A stretch of 64,000 nucleotides of DNA from Rallus limicola (lineage: Eukaryota; Chordata; Aves; Gruiformes; Rallidae), in contig JAKCOZ010000651.1 in NCBI GenBank assembly GCA_022605955.1, positions 37,171-101,170 of the forward strand, written 5' to 3'. Positions 51,081-63,948 of this stretch are shown here, piece by piece. How positions within the stretch are numbered: the first letter of the stretch is position 1; every line of letters starts with the position of its first letter. The position numbers and the translations under genes were made by a program. Under the pieces are notes generated by a model. That model was not told the origin of the DNA, did no database searches, and saw nothing but the letters and a program-made list of their open reading frames with translations.

Positions 51081-54000
51081 CAGTTCAAAACATGCTAAAC
51101 GTCCAGCAATAACTCCCAAAGTAAAGAAGCTAGGCCTGAAAGGCATAGCTCGTCTGAAACCTCCTAACAGGACACACGAGCAGACCCTGTCACTTTGGCT
51201 CTCAGCCTTTTCCTTTGCCTGGAAAGAGGGAACATGCCTGGAACCTCCTACGGTGCTTTTCTCGGCCCTAGCAGACTGCAGTTCAAAACATGCTAAACGT
51301 CCAGCAATAACTCCCAAAGTAAAGAAGCTAGGCCTGAAAGGCATAGCTTGTCTGAAACCTCCTAACAGGACACACGAGCAGACCCTGTCACTTTGGCTCT
51401 CAGCCTTTTCCTTTGCCTGGAAAGAGGGAACATGCCTGGAACCTCCTACGGTGCTTTTCTCGGCCCTAGCAGACTGCAGTTCAAAACATGCTAAACGTCC
51501 AGCAATAACTCCCAAAGTAAAGAAGCGAGGCCTGAAAGGCATAGCTTGTCTGAAACCTCCTAACAGGACACACGAGCAGACCCTGTCACTTTGGCTCTCA
51601 GCCTTTTCCTTTGCCTGGAAAGAGGGAACATGCCTGGAACCTCCTACGGTGCTTTTCTCGGCCCTAGCAGACTGCAGTTCAAAACATGCTAAACGTCCAG
51701 CAATAACACACAAAGTAAAGAAGCTAGGCCTGAAAGGCATAGCTTGTCTGAAACCTCCTAACAGGACACACGAGCAGACCCTGTCACTTTGGCTCTCAGC
51801 CTTTTCCTTTGCCTGGAAAGAGGGAACATGCCTGGAACCTCCTACGGTGCTTTTCTCGGCCCTAGCAGACTGCAGTTCAAAACATGCTAAACGTCCAGCA
51901 ATAACTCCCAAAGTAAAGAAGCTAGGCCTGAAAGGCATAGCTCGTCTGAAACCTCCTAACAGGACACACGAGCAGACCCTGTCACTTTGGCTCTCAGCCT
52001 TTTCCTTTGCCTGGAAAGAGGGAACATGCCTGGAACCTCCTACGGTGCTTTTCTCGGCCCTAGCAGACTGCAGTTCAAAACATGCTAAACGTCCAGCAAT
52101 AACTCCCAAAGTAAAGAAGCTAGGCCTGAAAGGCATAGCTCGTCTGAAACCTCCTAACAGGACACACGAGCAGACCCTGTCACTTTGGCTCTCAGCCTTT
52201 TCCTTTGCCTGGAAAGAGGGAACATGCCTGGAACCTCCTACGGTGCTTTTCTCGGCCCTAGCAGACTGCAGTTCAAAACATGCTAAACGTCCAGCAATAA
52301 CTCCCAAAGTAAAGAAGCGAGGCCTGAAAGGCATAGCTTGTCTGAAACCTCCTGACAGGACACACGAGCAGACCCTGTCACTTTGGCTCTCAGCCTTTTC
52401 CTTTGCCTGGAAAGAGGGAACATGCCTGGAACCTCCTACGGTGCTTTTCTCGGCCCTAGCAGACTGCAGTTCAAAACATGCTAAACGTCCAGCAATAACT
52501 CCCAAAGTAAAGAAGCGAGGCCTGAAAGGCATAGCTTGTCTGAAACCTCCTGACAGGACACACGAGCAGACCCTGTCACTTTGGCTCTCAGCCTTTTCCT
52601 TTGCCTGGAAAGAGGGAACATGCCTGGAACCTCCTACGGTGCTTTTCTCGGCCCTAGCAGACTGCAGTTCAAAACATGCTAAACGTCCAGCAATAACTCC
52701 CAAAGTAAAGAAGCGAGGCCTGAAAGGCATAGCTTGTCTGAAACCTCCTAACAGGACACACGAGCAGACCCTGTCACTTTGGCTCTCAGCCTTTTCCTTT
52801 GCCTGGAAAGAGGGAACATGCCTGGAACCTCCTACGGTGCTTTTCTCGGCCCTAGCAGACTGCAGTTCAAAACATGCTAAACGTCCAGCAATAACTCCCA
52901 AAGTAAAGAAGCTAGGCCTGAAAGGCATAGCTTGTCTGAAACCTCCTGACAGGACACACGAGCAGACCCTGTCACTTTGGCTCTCAGCCTTTTCCTTTGC
53001 CTGGAAAGAGGGAACATGCCTGGAACCTCCTACGGTGCTTTTCTCGGCCCTAGCAGACTGCAGTTCAAAACATGCTAAACGTCCAGCAATAACTCCCAAA
53101 GTAAAGAAGCTAGGCCTGAAAGGCCTAGCTTGTCTGAAACCTCCTAACAGGACACACGAGCAGACCCTGTCACTTTGGCTCTCAGCCTTTTCCTTTGCCT
53201 GGAAAGAGGGAACATGCCTGGAACCTCCTACGGTGCTTTTCTCGGCCCTAGCAGACTGCAGTTCAAAACATGCTAAACGTCCAGCAATAACTCCCAAAGT
53301 AAAGAAGCTAGGCCTGAAAGGCATAGCTTGTCTGAAACCTCCTAACAGGACACACGAGCAGACCCTGTCACTTTGGCTCTCAGCCTTTTCCTTTGCCTGG
53401 AAAGAGGGAACATGCCTGGAACCTCCTACGGTGCTTTTCTCGGCCCTAGCAGACTGCAGTTCAAAACATGCTAAACGTCCAGCAATAACTCCCAAAGTAA
53501 AGAAGCTAGGCCTGAAAGGCATAGCTTGTCTGAAACCTCCTAACAGGACACACGAGCAGACCCTGTCACTTTGGCTCTCAGCCTTTTCCTTTGCCTGGAA
53601 AGAGGGAACATGCCTGGAACCTCCTACGGTGCTTTTCTCGGCCCTAGCAGACTGCAGTTCAAAACATGCTAAATGTCCAGCAATAACTCCCAAAGTAAAG
53701 AAGCTAGGCCTGAAAGGCATAGCTTGTCTGAAACCTCCTAACAGGACACACGAGCAGACCCTGTCACTTTGGCTCTCAGCCTTTTCCTTTGCCTGGAAAG
53801 AGGGAACATGCCTGGAACCTCCTACGGTGCTTTTCTCGGCCCTAGCAGACTGCAGTTCAAAACATGCTAAACGTCCAGCAATAACTCCCAAAGTAAAGAA
53901 GCTAGGCCTGAAAGGCATAGCTTGTCTGAAACCTCCTAACAGGACACACGAGCAGACCCTGTCACTTTGGCTCTCAGCCTTTTCCTTTGCCTGGAAAGAG

Positions 54001-54248
54001 GGAACATGCCTGGAACCTCCTACGGTGCTTTTCTCGGCCCTAGCAGACTGCAGTTCAAAACATGCTAAACGTCCAGCAATAACTCCCAAAGTAAAGAAGC
54101 TAGGCCTGAAAGGCCTAGCTTGTCTGAAACCTCCTAACAGGACACACGAGCAGACCCTGTCACTTTGGCTCTCAGCCTTTTCCTTTGCCTGGAAAGAGGG
54201 AACATGCCTGGAACCTCCTACGGTGCTTTTCTCGGCCCTAGCAGACTG

Positions 54249-56624
54249 CAGTTCAAAACATGCTAAACGTCCAGCAATAACTCCCAAAGTAAAGAAGCTA
54301 GGCCTGAAAGGCATAGCTCGTCTGAAACCTCCTAACAGGACACACGAGCAGACCCTGTCACTTTGGCTCTCAGCCTTTTCTTTTGCCTGGAAAGAGGGAA
54401 CATGCCTGGAACCTCCTACGGTGCTTTTCTCGGCCCTAGCAGACTGCAGTTCAAAACATGCTAAACGTCCAGCAATAACTCCCAAAGTAAAGAAGCTAGG
54501 CCTGAAAGGCATAGCTTGTCTGAAACCTCCTAACAGGACACACGAGCAGACCCTGTCACTTTGGCTCTCAGCCTTTTCCTTTGCCTGGAAAGAGGGAACA
54601 TGCCTGGAACCTCCTACGGTGCTTTTCTCGGCCCTAGCAGACTGCAGTTCAAAACATGCTAAACGTCCAGCAATAACTCCCAAAGTAAAGAAGCGAGGCC
54701 TGAAAGGCATAGCTTGTCTGAAACCTCCTAACAGGACACACGAGCAGACCCTGTCACTTTGGCTCTCAGCCTTTTCCTTTGCCTGGAAAGAGGGAACATG
54801 CCTGGAACCTCCTACGGTGCTTTTCTCGGCCCTAGCAGACTGCAGTTCAAAACATGCTAAACGTCCAGCAATAACACACAAAGTAAAGAAGCTAGGCCTG
54901 AAAGGCATAGCTTGTCTGAAACCTCCTAACAGGACACACGAGCAGACCCTGTCACTTTGGCTCTCAGCCTTTTCCTTTGCCTGGAAAGAGGGAACATGCC
55001 TGGAACCTCCTACGGTGCTTTTCTCGGCCCTAGCAGACTGCAGTTCAAAACATGCTAAACGTCCAGCAATAACTCCCAAAGTAAAGAAGCTAGGCCTGAA
55101 AGGCATAGCTTGTCTGAAACCCCCTAACAGGACACACGAGCAGACCCTGTCACTTTGGCTCTCAGCCTTTTCCTTTGCCTGGAAAGAGGGAACATGCCTG
55201 GAACCTCCTACGGTGCTTTTCTCGGCCCTAGCAGACTGCAGGTCACAACATGCTAAACGTCCAGCAATAACTCCCAAAGTAAAGAAGCTAGGCCTGAAAG
55301 GCATAGCTCGTCTGAAACCTCCTAACAGGACACACGAGCAGACCCTGTCACTTTGGCTCTCAGCCTTTTCCTTTGCCTGGAAAGAGGGAACATGCCTGGA
55401 ACCTCCTACGGTGCTTTTCTCGGCCCTAGCAGACTGCAGTTCAAAACATGCTAAACGTCCAGCAATAACTCCCAAAGTAAAGAAGCTAGGCCTGAAAGGC
55501 ATAGCTTGTCTGAAACCTCCTAACAGGACACACGAGCAGACCCTGTCACTTTGGCTCTCAGCCTTTTCCTTTGCCTGGAAAGAGGGAACATGCCTGGAAC
55601 CTCCTACGGTGCTTTTCTCGGCCCTAGCAGACTGCAGTTCAAAACATGCTAAACATCCAGCAATAACTCCCAAAGTAAAGAAGCTAGGCCTGAAAGGCAT
55701 AGCTCGTCTGAAACCTCCTAACAGGACACACGAGCAGACCCTGTCACTTTGGCTCTCAGCCTTTTCCTTTGCCTGGAAAGAGGGAACATGCCTGGAACCT
55801 CCTACGGTGCTTTTCTCGGCCCTAGCAGACTGCAGTTCAAAACATGCTAAACGTCCAGCAATAACTCCCAAAGTAAAGAAGCTAGGCCTGAAAGGCATAG
55901 CTTGTCTGAAACCTCCTAACAGGACACACGAGCAGACCCTGTCACTTTGGCTCTCAGCCTTTTCCTTTGCCTGGAAAGAGGGAACATGCCTGGAACCTCC
56001 TACGGTGCTTTTCTCGGCCCTAGCAGACTGCAGTTCAAAACATGCTAAACGTCCAGCAATAACTCCCAAAGTAAAGAAGCGAGGCCTGAAAGGCATAGCT
56101 TGTCTGAAACCTCCTAACAGGACACACGAGCAGACCCTGTCACTTTGGCTCTCAGCCTTTTCCTTTGCCTGGAAAGAGGGAACATGCCTGGAACCTCCTA
56201 CGGTGCTTTTCTCGGCCCTAGCAGACTGCAGTTCAAAACATGCTAAACGTCCAGCAATAACTCCCAAAGTAAAGAAGCTAGGCCTGAAAGGCATAGCTTG
56301 TCTGAAACCCCCTAACAGGACACACGAGCAGACCCTGTCACTTTGGCTCTCAGCCTTTTCCTTTGCCTGGAAAGAGGGAACATGCCTGGAACCTCCTACG
56401 GTGCTTTTCTCGGCCCTAGCAGACTGCAGGTCACAACATGCTAAACGTCCAGCAATAACTCCCAAAGTAAAGAAGCTAGGCCTGAAAGGCATAGCTTGTC
56501 TGAAACCTCCTAACAGGACACACGAGCAGACGCTGTCACTTTGGCTCTCAGCCTTTTCCTTTGCCTGGAAAGAGGGAACATGCCTGGAACCTCCTACGGT
56601 GCTTTTCTCGGCCCTAGCAGACTG
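54249..56624. repeat. Twelve-monomer higher-order repeat, copy I
   Basis: Order: CTCG copy with the rare TTCTTTTGCC change (54381), consensus, GCGAGG, ACACAC (54876), CCCCC, GGTCAC, consensus, ACATCC with CTCG, consensus, GCGAGG, CCCCC, GGTCAC with GACGCTG. The length is 2376 bp. It is older or partly converted relative to copies II and III: its sixth monomer has CTCG and lacks GACGCTG, and its seventh lacks GGCCTAGC. Confidence 0.85.
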
Positions 56625-57114
56625 CAGTTCAAAACATGCTAAACGTCCAGCAATAACTCCCAAAGTAAAGAAGCTAGGCCTGAAAGGCCTAGCTTGTCTG
56701 AAACCTCCTAACAGGACACACGAGCAGACCCTGTCACTTTGGCTCTCAGCCTTTTCCTTTGCCTGGAAAGAGGGAACATGCCTGGAACCTCCTACGGTGC
56801 TTTTCTCGGCCCTAGCAGACTGCAGTTCAAAACATGCTAAACGTCCAGCAATAACTCCCAAAGTAAAGAAGCTAGGCCTGAAAGGCATAGCTTGTCTGAA
56901 ACCTCCTAACAGGACACACGAGCAGACCCTGTCACTTTGGCTCTCAGCCTTTTCCTTTGCCTGGAAAGAGGGAACATGCCTGGAACCTCCTACGGTGCTT
57001 TTCTCGGCCCTAGCAGACTGCAGTTCAAAACATGCTAAACGTCCAGCAATAACTCCCAAAGTAAAGAAGCGAGGCCTGAAAGGCATAGCTTGTCTGAAAC
57101 CTCCTAACAGGACA

Positions 57115-57126
57115 CACGAGACCCTG
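57115..57126. other. Three-base deletion (CAG) within a monomer
   Basis: CACGAGCAGACCC reads CACGAGACCC here. It is the only indel in the window that is a multiple of three, so the open frames continue through it. It is seen in this copy only. Confidence 0.9.
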
Positions 57127-58205
57127 TCACTTTGGCTCTCAGCCTTTTCCTTTGCCTGGAAAGAGGGAACATGCCTGGAACCTCCTACGGTGCTTTTCTC
57201 GGCCCTAGCAGACTGCAGTTCAAAACATGCTAAACGTCCAGCAATAACTCCCAAAGTAAAGAAGCTAGGCCTGAAAGGCATAGCTTGTCTGAAACCCCCT
57301 AACAGGACACACGAGCAGACCCTGTCACTTTGGCTCTCAGCCTTTTCCTTTGCCTGGAAAGAGGGAACATGCCTGGAACCTCCTACGGTGCTTTTCTCGG
57401 CCCTAGCAGACTGCAGTTCAAAACATGCTAAACGTCCAGCAATAACTCCCAAAGTAAAGAAGCTAGGCCTGAAAGGCATAGCTTGTCTGAAACCTCCTAA
57501 CAGGACACACGAGCAGACCCTGTCACTTTGGCTCTCAGCCTTTTCCTTTGCCTGGAAAGAGGGAACATGCCTGGAACCTCCTACGGTGCTTTTCTCGGCC
57601 CTAGCAGACTGCAGTTCAAAACATGCTAAACGTCCAGCAATAACTCCCAAAGTAAAGAAGCTAGGCCTGAAAGGCATAGCTTGTCTGAAACCTCCTAACA
57701 GGACACACGAGCAGACCCTGTCACTTTGGCTCTCAGCCTTTTCCTTTGCCTGGAAAGAGGGAACATGCCTGGAACCTCCTACGGTGCTTTTCTCGGCCCT
57801 AGCAGACTGCAGTTCAAAACATGCTAAACGTCCAGCAATAACTCCCAAAGTAAAGAAGCTAGGCCTGAAAGGCATAGCTTGTCTGAAACCTCCTAACAGG
57901 ACACACGAGCAGACCCTGTCACTTTGGCTCTCAGCCTTTTCCTTTGCCTGGAAAGAGGGAACATGCCTGGAACCTCCTATGGTGCTTTTCTCGGCCCTAG
58001 CAGACTGCAGTTCAAAACATGCTAAACGTCCAGCAATAACTCCCAAAGTAAAGAAGCGAGGCCTGAAAGGCATAGCTTGTCTGAAACCTCCTAACAGGAC
58101 ACACGAGCAGACCCTGTCACTTTGGCTCTCAGCCTTTTCCTTTGCCTGGAAAGAGGGAACATGCCTGGAACCTCCTACGGTGCTTTTCTCGGCCCTAGCA
58201 GACTG

Positions 58206-60581
58206 CAGTTCAAAACATGCTAAACGTCCAGCAATAACTCCCAAAGTAAAGAAGCTAGGCCTGAAAGGCATAGCTCGTCTGAAACCTCCTAACAGGACAC
58301 ACGAGCAGACCCTGTCACTTTGGCTCTCAGCCTTTTCTTTTGCCTGGAAAGAGGGAACATGCCTGGAACCTCCTACGGTGCTTTTCTCGGCCCTAGCAGA
58401 CTGCAGTTCAAAACATGCTAAACGTCCAGCAATAACTCCCAAAGTAAAGAAGCTAGGCCTGAAAGGCATAGCTTGTCTGAAACCTCCTAACAGGACACAC
58501 GAGCAGACCCTGTCACTTTGGCTCTCAGCCTTTTCCTTTGCCTGGAAAGAGGGAACATGCCTGGAACCTCCTACGGTGCTTTTCTCGGCCCTAGCAGACT
58601 GCAGTTCAAAACATGCTAAACGTCCAGCAATAACTCCCAAAGTAAAGAAGCGAGGCCTGAAAGGCATAGCTTGTCTGAAACCTCCTAACAGGACACACGA
58701 GCAGACCCTGTCACTTTGGCTCTCAGCCTTTTCCTTTGCCTGGAAAGAGGGAACATGCCTGGAACCTCCTACGGTGCTTTTCTCGGCCCTAGCAGACTGC
58801 AGTTCAAAACATGCTAAACGTCCAGCAATAACACACAAAGTAAAGAAGCTAGGCCTGAAAGGCATAGCTTGTCTGAAACCTCCTAACAGGACACACGAGC
58901 AGACCCTGTCACTTTGGCTCTCAGCCTTTTCCTTTGCCTGGAAAGAGGGAACATGCCTGGAACCTCCTACGGTGCTTTTCTCGGCCCTAGCAGACTGCAG
59001 TTCAAAACATGCTAAACGTCCAGCAATAACTCCCAAAGTAAAGAAGCTAGGCCTGAAAGGCATAGCTTGTCTGAAACCCCCTAACAGGACACACGAGCAG
59101 ACCCTGTCACTTTGGCTCTCAGCCTTTTCCTTTGCCTGGAAAGAGGGAACATGCCTGGAACCTCCTACGGTGCTTTTCTCGGCCCTAGCAGACTGCAGGT
59201 CACAACATGCTAAACGTCCAGCAATAACTCCCAAAGTAAAGAAGCTAGGCCTGAAAGGCATAGCTTGTCTGAAACCTCCTAACAGGACACACGAGCAGAC
59301 GCTGTCACTTTGGCTCTCAGCCTTTTCCTTTGCCTGGAAAGAGGGAACATGCCTGGAACCTCCTACGGTGCTTTTCTCGGCCCTAGCAGACTGCAGTTCA
59401 AAACATGCTAAACGTCCAGCAATAACTCCCAAAGTAAAGAAGCTAGGCCTGAAAGGCCTAGCTTGTCTGAAACCTCCTAACAGGACACACGAGCAGACCC
59501 TGTCACTTTGGCTCTCAGCCTTTTCCTTTGCCTGGAAAGAGGGAACATGCCTGGAACCTCCTACGGTGCTTTTCTCGGCCCTAGCAGACTGCAGTTCAAA
59601 ACATGCTAAACATCCAGCAATAACTCCCAAAGTAAAGAAGCTAGGCCTGAAAGGCATAGCTCGTCTGAAACCTCCTAACAGGACACACGAGCAGACCCTG
59701 TCACTTTGGCTCTCAGCCTTTTCCTTTGCCTGGAAAGAGGGAACATGCCTGGAACCTCCTACGGTGCTTTTCTCGGCCCTAGCAGACTGCAGTTCAAAAC
59801 ATGCTAAACGTCCAGCAATAACTCCCAAAGTAAAGAAGCTAGGCCTGAAAGGCATAGCTTGTCTGAAACCTCCTAACAGGACACACGAGCAGACCCTGTC
59901 ACTTTGGCTCTCAGCCTTTTCCTTTGCCTGGAAAGAGGGAACATGCCTGGAACCTCCTACGGTGCTTTTCTCGGCCCTAGCAGACTGCAGTTCAAAACAT
60001 GCTAAACGTCCAGCAATAACTCCCAAAGTAAAGAAGCGAGGCCTGAAAGGCATAGCTTGTCTGAAACCTCCTAACAGGACACACGAGCAGACCCTGTCAC
60101 TTTGGCTCTCAGCCTTTTCCTTTGCCTGGAAAGAGGGAACATGCCTGGAACCTCCTACGGTGCTTTTCTCGGCCCTAGCAGACTGCAGTTCAAAACATGC
60201 TAAACGTCCAGCAATAACTCCCAAAGTAAAGAAGCTAGGCCTGAAAGGCATAGCTTGTCTGAAACCCCCTAACAGGACACACGAGCAGACCCTGTCACTT
60301 TGGCTCTCAGCCTTTTCCTTTGCCTGGAAAGAGGGAACATGCCTGGAACCTCCTACGGTGCTTTTCTCGGCCCTAGCAGACTGCAGGTCACAACATGCTA
60401 AACGTCCAGCAATAACTCCCAAAGTAAAGAAGCTAGGCCTGAAAGGCATAGCTTGTCTGAAACCTCCTAACAGGACACACGAGCAGACGCTGTCACTTTG
60501 GCTCTCAGCCTTTTCCTTTGCCTGGAAAGAGGGAACATGCCTGGAACCTCCTACGGTGCTTTTCTCGGCCCTAGCAGACTG
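58206..60581. repeat. Twelve-monomer higher-order repeat, copy II
   Basis: Starts 3957 bp after copy I (20 monomers minus the 3-bp deletion near 57120). The TTCTTTTGCC marker is at 58338 and ACACAC at 58833. GGTCAC junctions lie about 859 and 2047 bp after the marker, as in copy III. The seventh monomer has GGCCTAGC. By eye it matches copy III throughout, apart from one inserted C in copy III. Confidence 0.88.
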
Positions 60582-61571
60582 CAGTTCAAAACATGCTAAA
60601 CGTCCAGCAATAACTCCCAAAGTAAAGAAGCTAGGCCTGAAAGGCATAGCTCGTCTGAAACCTCCTAACAGGACACACGAGCAGACCCTGTCACTTTGGC
60701 TCTCAGCCTTTTCCTTTGCCTGGAAAGAGGGAACATGCCTGGAACCTCCTACGGTGCTTTTCTCGGCCCTAGCAGACTGCAGTTCAAAACATGCTAAACG
60801 TCCAGCAATAACTCCCAAAGTAAAGAAGCTAGGCCTGAAAGGCATAGCTTGTCTGAAACCTCCTAACAGGACACACGAGCAGACCCTGTCACTTTGGCTC
60901 TCAGCCTTTTCCTTTGCCTGGAAAGAGGGAACATGCCTGGAACCTCCTACGGTGCTTTTCTCGGCCCTAGCAGACTGCAGTTCAAAACATGCTAAACGTC
61001 CAGCAATAACTCCCAAAGTAAAGAAGCGAGGCCTGAAAGGCATAGCTTGTCTGAAACCTCCTAACAGGACACACGAGCAGACCCTGTCACTTTGGCTCTC
61101 AGCCTTTTCCTTTGCCTGGAAAGAGGGAACATGCCTGGAACCTCCTACGGTGCTTTTCTCGGCCCTAGCAGACTGCAGTTCAAAACATGCTAAACGTCCA
61201 GCAATAACACACAAAGTAAAGAAGCTAGGCCTGAAAGGCATAGCTTGTCTGAAACCTCCTAACAGGACACACGAGCAGACCCTGTCACTTTGGCTCTCAG
61301 CCTTTTCCTTTGCCTGGAAAGAGGGAACATGCCTGGAACCTCCTACGGTGCTTTTCTCGGCCCTAGCAGACTGCAGTTCAAAACATGCTAAACGTCCAGC
61401 AATAACTCCCAAAGTAAAGAAGCTAGGCCTGAAAGGCATAGCTTGTCTGAAACCCCCTAACAGGACACACGAGCAGACCCTGTCACTTTGGCTCTCAGCC
61501 TTTTCCTTTGCCTGGAAAGAGGGAACATGCCTGGAACCTCCTACGGTGCTTTTCTCGGCCCTAGCAGACTG
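60582..61571. repeat. Five-monomer partial higher-order unit
   Basis: It carries the start of the twelve-monomer order (CTCG, consensus, GCGAGG, ACACAC at 61209, CCCCC) without the TTCTTTTGCC marker, and is cut off where the twelve-monomer copy III begins. It explains why copies II and III are 17 monomers apart instead of 12. Confidence 0.8.
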
Positions 61572-63948
61572 CAGTTCAAAACATGCTAAACGTCCAGCAA
61601 TAACTCCCAAAGTAAAGAAGCTAGGCCTGAAAGGCATAGCTCGTCTGAAACCTCCTAACAGGACACACGAGCAGACCCTGTCACTTTGGCTCTCAGCCTT
61701 TTCTTTTGCCTGGAAAGAGGGAACATGCCTGGAACCTCCTACGGTGCTTTTCTCGGCCCTAGCAGACTGCAGTTCAAAACATGCTAAACGTCCAGCAATA
61801 ACTCCCAAAGTAAAGAAGCTAGGCCTGAAAGGCATAGCTTGTCTGAAACCTCCTAACAGGACACACGAGCAGACCCTGTCACTTTGGCTCTCAGCCTTTT
61901 CCTTTGCCTGGAAAGAGGGAACATGCCTGGAACCTCCTACGGTGCTTTTCTCGGCCCTAGCAGACTGCAGTTCAAAACATGCTAAACGTCCAGCAATAAC
62001 TCCCAAAGTAAAGAAGCGAGGCCTGAAAGGCATAGCTTGTCTGAAACCTCCTAACAGGACACACGAGCAGACCCTGTCACTTTGGCTCTCAGCCTTTTCC
62101 TTTGCCTGGAAAGAGGGAACATGCCTGGAACCTCCTACGGTGCTTTTCTCGGCCCTAGCAGACTGCAGTTCAAAACATGCTAAACGTCCAGCAATAACAC
62201 ACAAAGTAAAGAAGCTAGGCCTGAAAGGCATAGCTTGTCTGAAACCTCCTAACAGGACACACGAGCAGACCCTGTCACTTTGGCTCTCAGCCTTTTCCTT
62301 TGCCTGGAAAGAGGGAACATGCCTGGAACCTCCTACGGTGCTTTTCTCGGCCCTAGCAGACTGCAGTTCAAAACATGCTAAACGTCCAGCAATAACTCCC
62401 AAAGTAAAGAAGCTAGGCCTGAAAGGCATAGCTTGTCTGAAACCCCCTAACAGGACACACGAGCAGACCCTGTCACTTTGGCTCTCAGCCTTTTCCTTTG
62501 CCTGGAAAGAGGGAACATGCCTGGAACCTCCTACGGTGCTTTTCTCGGCCCTAGCAGACTGCAGGTCACAACATGCTAAACGTCCAGCAATAACTCCCAA
62601 AGTAAAGAAGCTAGGCCTGAAAGGCATAGCTTGTCTGAAACCTCCTAACAGGACACACGAGCAGACGCTGTCACTTTGGCTCTCAGCCTTTTCCTTTGCC
62701 TGGAAAGAGGGAACATGCCTGGAACCTCCTACGGTGCTTTTCTCGGCCCTAGCAGACTGCAGTTCAAAACATGCTAAACGTCCAGCAATAACTCCCAAAG
62801 TAAAGAAGCTAGGCCTGAAAGGCCTAGCTTGTCTGAAACCTCCTAACAGGACACACGAGCAGACCCTGTCACTTTGGCTCTCAGCCTTTTCCTTTGCCTG
62901 GAAAGAGGGAACATGCCTGGAACCTCCTACGGTGCTTTTCTCGGCCCTAGCAGACTGCAGTTCAAAACATGCTAAACATCCAGCAATAACTCCCAAAGTA
63001 AAGAAGCTAGGCCTGAAAGGCATAGCTCGTCTGAAACCTCCTAACAGGACACACGAGCAGACCCTGTCACTTTGGCTCTCAGCCTTTTCCTTTGCCTGGA
63101 AAGAGGGAACATGCCTGGAACCTCCTACGGTGCTTTTCTCGGCCCTAGCAGACTGCAGTTCAAAACATGCTAAACGTCCAGCAATAACTCCCAAAGTAAA
63201 GAAGCTAGGCCTGAAAGGCATAGCTTGTCTGAAACCTCCTAACAGGACACACGAGCAGACCCTGTCACTTTGGCTCTCAGCCTTTTCCTTTGCCTGGAAA
63301 GAGGGAACATGCCTGGAACCTCCTACGGTGCTTTTCTCGGCCCTAGCAGACTGCAGTTCAAAACATGCTAAACGTCCAGCAATAACTCCCAAAGTAAAGA
63401 AGCGAGGCCTGAAAGGCATAGCTTGTCTGAAACCTCCTAACAGGACACACGAGCAGACCCTGTCACTTTGGCTCTCAGCCTTTTCCTTTGCCTGGAAAGA
63501 GGGAACATGCCTGGAACCTCCTACGGTGCTTTTCTCGGCCCTAGCAGACTGCAGTTCAAAACATGCTAAACGTCCAGCAATAACTCCCAAAGTAAAGAAG
63601 CTAGGCCTGAAAGGCATAGCTTGTCTGAAACCCCCCTAACAGGACACACGAGCAGACCCTGTCACTTTGGCTCTCAGCCTTTTCCTTTGCCTGGAAAGAG
63701 GGAACATGCCTGGAACCTCCTACGGTGCTTTTCTCGGCCCTAGCAGACTGCAGGTCACAACATGCTAAACGTCCAGCAATAACTCCCAAAGTAAAGAAGC
63801 TAGGCCTGAAAGGCATAGCTTGTCTGAAACCTCCTAACAGGACACACGAGCAGACGCTGTCACTTTGGCTCTCAGCCTTTTCCTTTGCCTGGAAAGAGGG
63901 AACATGCCTGGAACCTCCTACGGTGCTTTTCTCGGCCCTAGCAGACTG
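61572..63948. repeat. Twelve-monomer higher-order repeat, copy III
   Basis: Starts 3366 bp (17 monomers) after copy II. The TTCTTTTGCC marker is at 61704 and ACACAC at 62199. The length is 2377 bp because of one additional C in the run near 63631-63636. It ends exactly where the final partial monomer begins, so the window edge may cut another unit. Confidence 0.88.

Noticed and set aside
45423..63617. Minus-strand open frame of over 6000 codons
   Set aside because: Same cause as on the plus strand. The ends coincide with single-base indels near 45471 and 63635, not with a start context, signal or terminator.
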